Shown here one piece after another: positions 59,876 through 64,000 of a DNA stretch of 64,000 bases. The notes below the pieces were generated by a model. The model saw only the letters and a program-made list of their open reading frames with translations, made no database searches and was not told the DNA's origin. Origin of the DNA: Mycobacterium scrofulaceum. Its GTDB lineage: Bacteria; Actinomycetota; Actinomycetes; Mycobacteriales; Mycobacteriaceae. The position numbers were made by a program, and so were the translations under genes. Each line of letters begins with the position of its first letter. Within the stretch, counting starts at the first letter, position 1. The stretch is from assembly GCF_002086735.1 (NCBI RefSeq), contig NZ_MVIJ01000019.1, positions 1 to 64,000 of the forward strand. The letters run 5' to 3'.

Positions 59876-62101
59876 CTACTTTCGGGGTAGCCCGAGGATC
59901 ATCTGGGCGATGATGTTCAACTGGATCTCCCGGGTGCCGCCGCCGATCAGCTCGGCGGGCAGGTGCAGGTAGCGCTCCACGACGTCGGGGTCGGCATCGG
60001 CGACCATGGCCGTGCGCCCGGTCAACCGTAGGGTGGCCTCGAAGGTTCTGCGCAGCAGCTCGTTCATCGCCACCTTGGCGATGCTGGACGCCGGCCCCGA
60101 CGCCTGGCCGTCGAGCAGCCGGATGGTTTCCCGCACACCCAGCGCCTTGATGGCGTTGGCGTAGGCGTCGAGTTCGCCGAGCGAGCGCAGCGCGTCGTCG
60201 CGGTCCGGTCCCGGTTGCGCCGCGAGCCGGCGCAGCGCGGACGCCCGGTCGAACTTCACGTAACCGCTGATGGCCGAACGCTCTTCGGCCATGGTGGCGA
60301 TCGCCAGGTTCCAGCCGTCGTTGGGGGCGCCCAGCAACATCTCGTCGGGGACGAAGACGTCGTCGAGGAACACCTCGTTGAAGTGAGCCTGCCCGGTGGC
60401 GGTTTTGATCGGCTGGATTTCGATGCCGGGCGAGCGCATATCCAGGATGAAGTAACCGATGCCACGGTGTTTGGCGGCTTCGGGATCGGTGCGCGCCAGC
60501 AGGGCGCCGAGGTCGGCGTACTGCGCCAACGACGTCCAGATCTTGTGGCCGTTGATCCGCCAACCGCCGTCGACCTTGGTCGCCCGGGTTGCCAGCGACG
60601 CGAGGTCGGAGCCGGCGCCCGGCTCGCTGAACAGCTGGCACCAATGGATCTCGCCGCGCTGGGTCGGCGGAATCAGCTTTTCTTGCAAGTCTGTCGGTGC
60701 CGCGGCCAGCACCGAGGGCAGGATCCACTCGGCGATGTTCAGCGACGGCCGGACCAGACCGGGTCGCTTGGCGAACTCTTCGTCGATGATGAGCTGCTTG
60801 AGGGGACCCGCATCCACGCCCCACGGCGCCGGCCAGTGCGGCGCGATCAGGCCGGCATCGGCCAGCAACGTCCGCTGAGGGCCGGAGGCCTGGTCCGGGT
60901 AGTCGCCGTGCGGTGCCGGTTGGTCGTTGCGCAACTGCATTGCGGCGTCGAGGGTCTCGGCCACCCAGGACCGGAAGTGCGATTCCGCGTCGCCCAGGTC
61001 GACCGACATGTCGCGCTGCTGGGTGCAGGTCAGCTGCCCCAGGCGCCGGGCCCAGCGATTCGCCGGGCCGATCGATGCCGCGAGGCTGATCGCCCGCCGC
61101 CAGTACAGGTGCAGGTCGTGCTCCCAGGTGAAGCCGATGGCGCCGAACATGGTCAACGCGTCGAGGACGAGGTCGGGCACCGGCGAGATCGCGATCACCG
61201 CCGCACCGGCGGAGGCCATGCGGTGCTGGTCGATCGGCTCGTCGGCGGCGCGCACGGCGTCCCAGGCCGCGGCGGTGGTCAGCTCGCTGCTGACCAACAG
61301 CATCGCGGCGTTGTGCTGCAACGCCTGGAAGGTCCCGATCACCTTGCCGAACTGTTCCCGGATGCGCAGGTGTGCGGTGACCGCTTCGACAGACCACTGC
61401 ACGATGCCGGCCATCGCGCTGGCCAGCAGGCCCAGCGTGACGCACCGCGCGCGGTCGGCATCGATGCCGCTGAGCACCTCGGAGCCGGCCGCGCGGTAGG
61501 CGTCCAGCCGCAACACCCCGGCATCGGCGACGAGGTCGGTACTGTTCACGGCTTCGGTTCTCGCGGTCGGCTTTTCGGCGTCGACGACCACCCAGACCAG
61601 CGCGTCGTCCTCATCGCGCGCGGCCACGAGAACCGTCCGCGCCGCGCACACGCCCGCGGTCACCTCCGACGCCCCGGTGACCAGCCATCCCCCGCCGTCG
61701 GGACGCGCGCTGAAGTCGCCGTCGCCGGGGAGCACGACGGCGGCGGTGGCGCCGGCGGCCAGGTCGCGCAGCAACGCTTCGGCGGCCGGCGTCGCATCGG
61801 CCAGCAAGGCGACCGCTCCCGCCGCGACGGTCGGCAGCAGCGGCCCGGGCAACAGCGCCTTGCCCGAAGCCTCGATGACGCAGGCCGCGTCGATCAGCCG
61901 GCCGCCCTGACCGCCCAGGCTTTCGGGCAGGTGCACGGCATGAAACCCGTTGCCGACCAGAGCCTCCCACCACGGCGGCCTGCGCCCCGCCGCGAGGGCG
62001 TCGAAGCTGTCGCGGGTGGCGGCGATGGGCGCGTGCCGGGCGGCGAACTGCCCGACGGCAACGCTGAGTTCCTGCTGCTCCGGGCTCAGTCCGAGGGTCA
62101 C
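59876..62101 (-). CDS. Tandem-domain acyl-CoA dehydrogenase (FadE34/FadE22-like)
   Basis: A 741-residue protein made of two acyl-CoA dehydrogenase domains (about 1-365 and 385-741). The second has a clear flavin/substrate segment WCQLFSEPGAGSDLASLATR and the usual INGHKIWTS and GGGTREIQLNIIAQMILG endings; the first is more diverged. Mycobacterial FadE34 has this single-chain design, equivalent to the alpha2-beta2 enzymes that oxidise sterol side-chain CoA esters. It introduces the double bond before hydration and cleavage. An operator identical to that of the acyl-CoA ligase gene precedes it. Confidence 0.88.
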   Translation of the reverse strand: MTLGLSPEQQELSVAVGQFAARHAPIAATRDSFDALAAGRRPPWWEALVGNGFHAVHLPESLGGQGGRLIDAACVIEASGKALLPGPLLPTVAAGAVALLADATPAAEALLRDLAAGATAAVVLPGDGDFSARPDGGGWLVTGASEVTAGVCAARTVLVAARDEDDALVWVVVDAEKPTARTEAVNSTDLVADAGVLRLDAYRAAGSEVLSGIDADRARCVTLGLLASAMAGIVQWSVEAVTAHLRIREQFGKVIGTFQALQHNAAMLLVSSELTTAAAWDAVRAADEPIDQHRMASAGAAVIAISPVPDLVLDALTMFGAIGFTWEHDLHLYWRRAISLAASIGPANRWARRLGQLTCTQQRDMSVDLGDAESHFRSWVAETLDAAMQLRNDQPAPHGDYPDQASGPQRTLLADAGLIAPHWPAPWGVDAGPLKQLIIDEEFAKRPGLVRPSLNIAEWILPSVLAAAPTDLQEKLIPPTQRGEIHWCQLFSEPGAGSDLASLATRATKVDGGWRINGHKIWTSLAQYADLGALLARTDPEAAKHRGIGYFILDMRSPGIEIQPIKTATGQAHFNEVFLDDVFVPDEMLLGAPNDGWNLAIATMAEERSAISGYVKFDRASALRRLAAQPGPDRDDALRSLGELDAYANAIKALGVRETIRLLDGQASGPASSIAKVAMNELLRRTFEATLRLTGRTAMVADADPDVVERYLHLPAELIGGGTREIQLNIIAQMILGLPRK

Positions 62102-62157
62102 GATGCCGGCCGAGAGGTGACTAAGGTTGGCCGCACCGACTGCTATCCTTCCGACTT

Positions 62158-62181
62158 ACAAGACGGACCGTCTCGTCTTGT
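62158..62181. promoter_or_regulatory. TetR operator (site B) between acyl-CoA dehydrogenase and TetR
   Basis: It contains the same 19 bases as site A (62160-62178). It also forms a wider palindrome ACAAGACG (62158-62165) / CGTCTTGT (62174-62181) with an 8-bp spacer, overlapping the core AGACGG-A-CCGTCT. Two overlapping palindromes could hold two TetR dimers. Confidence 0.88.
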
Positions 62182-62243
62182 GGCAGACTACCGGCGGTAG
62201 TCGGGCGATGTAAAGCGGGCCCCCGCGCAGTGAGGACCACCAG

Positions 62244-62825
62244 ATGCCAAGCGATCTCACCCAGGTGGGCCCGCCCAGGCGCCGCAGCGAGAAGTCCCGC
62301 ACGGCGATCGTCACCGCCACGCGCGAGCTGCTTCTCGAGCGCGGATTCGACGGCCTGACCATCGAGGCGGTCGCCGCTCGGGCCAGAGTGGGCAAGCAGA
62401 CCATCTATCGGTGGTGGCCCAGCCGCCCGGCGCTGGTCGCCGACGTCATGCTCGAGGACGCCGACAAGCTGCTGGCGTCGGTAGCCCACACCGGCGACCT
62501 GGCAACCGACCTGGTGGGCTGGGTGGGCAAGCTGGTCACCAGCCTGACGACGGCCCGCGGCTCCGCCATGTTGCGGACGCTGACCGTCGCCGGCATGGAA
62601 CACGAGGAGACCGCCGTGCGGCTGCGGGCCGGCTTCAGCGCGCCGCTGCACGAGAGCGTGCGGGCGCGGCTGGTCGCCGAGGGCATTGCCGCCGCCACCG
62701 CCGAGTCGGCCGCGGACGCGATCGTCGGCGGCGTGGTGTATCCGATCCTTTCCGGCGCCCAGCCCTACTCGCGGCGCCGCGCCGAGCGCACGACGCGGCT
62801 CATCGTGGACGCGCTCAAAGGTTGA
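62244..62825 (+). CDS. TetR family regulator of the ligase/dehydrogenase regulon
   Basis: A 193-residue TetR protein: [20 protein letters not shown], then helix-turn-helix [20 protein letters not shown] (about 37-56), followed by the TetR_C_11-like domain. The WW-P after the recognition helix is typical of a large actinobacterial subgroup. It is divergent from the tandem acyl-CoA dehydrogenase across operator site B; since site A before the acyl-CoA ligase is identical, this protein most likely represses both and responds to an acyl-CoA of the pathway. Confidence 0.88.
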   Translation: MPSDLTQVGPPRRRSEKSRTAIVTATRELLLERGFDGLTIEAVAARARVGKQTIYRWWPSRPALVADVMLEDADKLLASVAHTGDLATDLVGWVGKLVTSLTTARGSAMLRTLTVAGMEHEETAVRLRAGFSAPLHESVRARLVAEGIAAATAESAADAIVGGVVYPILSGAQPYSRRRAERTTRLIVDALKG

Positions 62826-62835
62826 CACCGGCCGA

Positions 62836-63420
62836 TCACCCGACCGTGATCGCCGCCAGCCCCTGACCGACGCGGTCCGGTAGGGAGCCCCCGTGGCTGA
62901 GCCAGTCATCGAGGGCAATGCGCACCGTCGCCATCGCCAGCGCACCGATGAGCCGCGGCCTGGGGTCCTGGGGCGCCAATCGCGGCAGCCGCGGCGCGAC
63001 GAGCTCGGCGATCGCCAGTTCGTACCGCACGTAGATGTGCAGCGTCCAGGCGTCCAGTGTCTCCGAAGACCTTGTCAGCACGGCCAATTCACGAATCTGG
63101 TCTTCGATGTCGGCGAACCCGCCGGCGAGCTCCGCGAAGGCCCCGGTGACCGCGTCGGTGGCGTTCAGGTGATCGGGCTGGGCCGCCAGGGCGGTGGTGA
63201 TGCGGTTGAGCCAGTGGACGGTCATGCCCTCGGCGACGGCGTCTTCCTTGGAGTTGAAGTAGCGGAAGAAGGTGGCCCGCCCGATGTCGGCCTGGTCGGC
63301 GATGCGATCGATCGTCGTGCCCGCCAGGCCGCGATCGGCGACCAGCTGGGCGGCGACGGCGGCGATGCGCCGGCGCATCGCCGTGCGCTTCCGTTCGGCC
63401 AGCGACGTCGTGGCAACCAT
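62836..63420 (-). CDS. TetR family regulator
   Basis: A 194-residue TetR protein: TAMRRRIAAVAAQLVADRGL, then helix-turn-helix TIDRIADQADIGRATFFRYF (about 36-55). The C-terminal domain resembles those controlling DUF1214 or P450 genes. It starts at ATG 63420, 61 bp from the divergent DUF1214-type gene, with two perfect palindromes between. It is convergent with the previous TetR gene (10 nt gap). Confidence 0.87.
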   Translation of the reverse strand: MVATTSLAERKRTAMRRRIAAVAAQLVADRGLAGTTIDRIADQADIGRATFFRYFNSKEDAVAEGMTVHWLNRITTALAAQPDHLNATDAVTGAFAELAGGFADIEDQIRELAVLTRSSETLDAWTLHIYVRYELAIAELVAPRLPRLAPQDPRPRLIGALAMATVRIALDDWLSHGGSLPDRVGQGLAAITVG

Positions 63421-63456
63421 TCCCCCCCCTTTCCCCGCGAATCGACGCCTAGATCG

Positions 63457-63489
63457 TAAGACATAGTCTTAGCATGAGACGATGTCTCA
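63457..63489. promoter_or_regulatory. Two tandem TetR operators overlapping a start codon
   Basis: TAAGAC (63457-63462) and GTCTTA (63466-63471) around ATA, and TGAGAC (63475-63480) and GTCTCA (63484-63489) around GAT, are both perfect 15-bp palindromes, 18 bp apart centre to centre. The second one includes the ATG at 63482 of the following gene, so repressor binding would cover the transcript start of a leaderless mRNA. Confidence 0.82.
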
Positions 63490-64000
63490 GCATCCCGGTT
63501 CGTCCGATCAGCACGGCCCAGCGGCGCGCGCCGCGTGGCAGTTCTTCCAGCAGATGCTTGCCGACGTCACCAAGGTCGTGACCGAGGACGCCGAGTCCGA
63601 GCGCGAATTGCTCGAGGGGCTGCGGCTGATCGCCCGAATTTCCTCGCTGTGCGCGCAGATGTCGGTCGAGTCCGACGCCGAGCGGCCCACCTTCTTCGAT
63701 ATGTGTTCGGAGAACCGCATGGTCGGCGGGCCCAACCCCGACGGCAACTACTACCTGGCGATGATTCGCGGGGACCGGAGCTACCGGATCACCGGGTCCC
63801 GCGGCACCAGCGCCTACCTCGGGGTACAGATCCTGGCCGGCACCGGCCTCACGCCGCGCCGCATGGCGGCCTACGTCAGCGACGTCGACCTGGCTCTGAG
63901 CGCCGGCGAATTCGCGCTCGTGCTCGCGGCGGACGAGCCATCCGATCTGGCCGGCGGGCAGTGGGTGAAGATTCCCGACGACGCTTCGTCCGTCGTGGTC
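63482..64000 (+). CDS. DUF1214-type protein (5' part)
   Basis: The first 173 residues of a protein that runs off the window. MSQHPGSSDQHGPAARAAWQ is followed by a helical region, then NPDGNYYLAMIRGDRSYRIT and GSRGTSAYLGVQIL, the pattern of the N-terminal part of DUF1214-type proteins (N-x-D-x-x-Y-x-x-x-x-I-x-x-x-x-x-Y-R-I-x-G-x-R-G). Such proteins often lie beside steroid or lipid catabolic genes; their function is unknown. The ATG is embedded in a palindrome, suggesting leaderless translation under tight control of the divergent TetR. Confidence 0.72.
   Translation, partial: MSQHPGSSDQHGPAARAAWQFFQQMLADVTKVVTEDAESERELLEGLRLIARISSLCAQMSVESDAERPTFFDMCSENRMVGGPNPDGNYYLAMIRGDRSYRITGSRGTSAYLGVQILAGTGLTPRRMAAYVSDVDLALSAGEFALVLAADEPSDLAGGQWVKIPDDASSVVV

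Noticed and set aside
60215-62200. 661-codon plus-strand open frame opposite the acyl-CoA dehydrogenase
   Set aside because: Antisense shadow; it also runs through the TetR operator.

Overview
This window is high-GC actinobacterial DNA that reads as the chromosome of a Mycobacterium, probably a slow grower of the M. avium type. The genus call is an inference from gene content: an MmpL transporter, a LipJ-like hydrolase/adenylate cyclase, a mycofactocin-coupled SDR, tandem-domain acyl-CoA dehydrogenase and CoA-transferase proteins, MpaB/DUF2236, CGNR and DUF2127 families, and many TetR regulators. No rRNA, tRNA, CRISPR array, insertion sequence or phage gene was seen. Most of the window is accessory lipid, terpenoid or xenobiotic metabolism cut into small modules, each with its own regulator.

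1-9.3 kb: tail of a cutinase-like gene, a glyoxalase-fold protein, a LuxC/LuxE-like fatty-aldehyde-forming pair, an MpaB-type oxygenase facing a TetR across a palindrome, a hydrolase/adenylate cyclase fusion, a methyltransferase, an SRPBCC protein, and a compact multi-hairpin element (8446-8547) just after an SDR gene. 9.3-20.7 kb: CGNR regulator, SDR, thioesterase, DUF2127 membrane protein, an IclR-LysR-MmgE/PrpD group facing an internally deleted MDR dehydrogenase plus SnoaL and SDR genes, a Ca2+/cation exchanger, another SDR and a DUF2252 remnant.

20.9-27 kb: an NDMA-type alcohol dehydrogenase converges on two translationally coupled Baeyer-Villiger monooxygenases. Two paralogous, divergent TetR genes lie alongside, and three related palindromes link the group. 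Ketone to ester to alcohol oxidation is a reasonable reading. 27-35.5 kb: DUF417 and peroxiredoxin genes with a TetR, SRPBCC, mycofactocin-type SDR, a copper-chaperone/P1B-ATPase operon, a membrane esterase and a Tat-type polysaccharide deacetylase. 35.5-49.8 kb: split-barrel flavoprotein and berberine-bridge oxidase facing a large LuxR (LAL) regulator, a decayed MarR beside a secreted lipase, two convergent TetRs, an MmpL exporter with two strong tandem palindromes, then TetR, alpha/beta hydrolase and SDR.

50.1-64 kb: the most interesting region. An acyl-CoA ligase gene and, 12 kb away, a tandem acyl-CoA dehydrogenase gene carry the same 19-base operator, the second copy lying beside a TetR. 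Between them two minus-strand operons encode two Cys-less thiolase-fold proteins each paired with a DUF35 OB-fold protein, a fused double class III CoA-transferase, an amidohydrolase, a small unknown protein and a terminal PadR. This looks like a CoA-dependent side-chain or ring catabolic pathway of unknown substrate, using thiolase-like/DUF35 aldolase or thiolase chemistry as known for Ltp2-ChsH2 in cholesterol breakdown. The window ends in a further TetR facing a truncated DUF1214-type gene.
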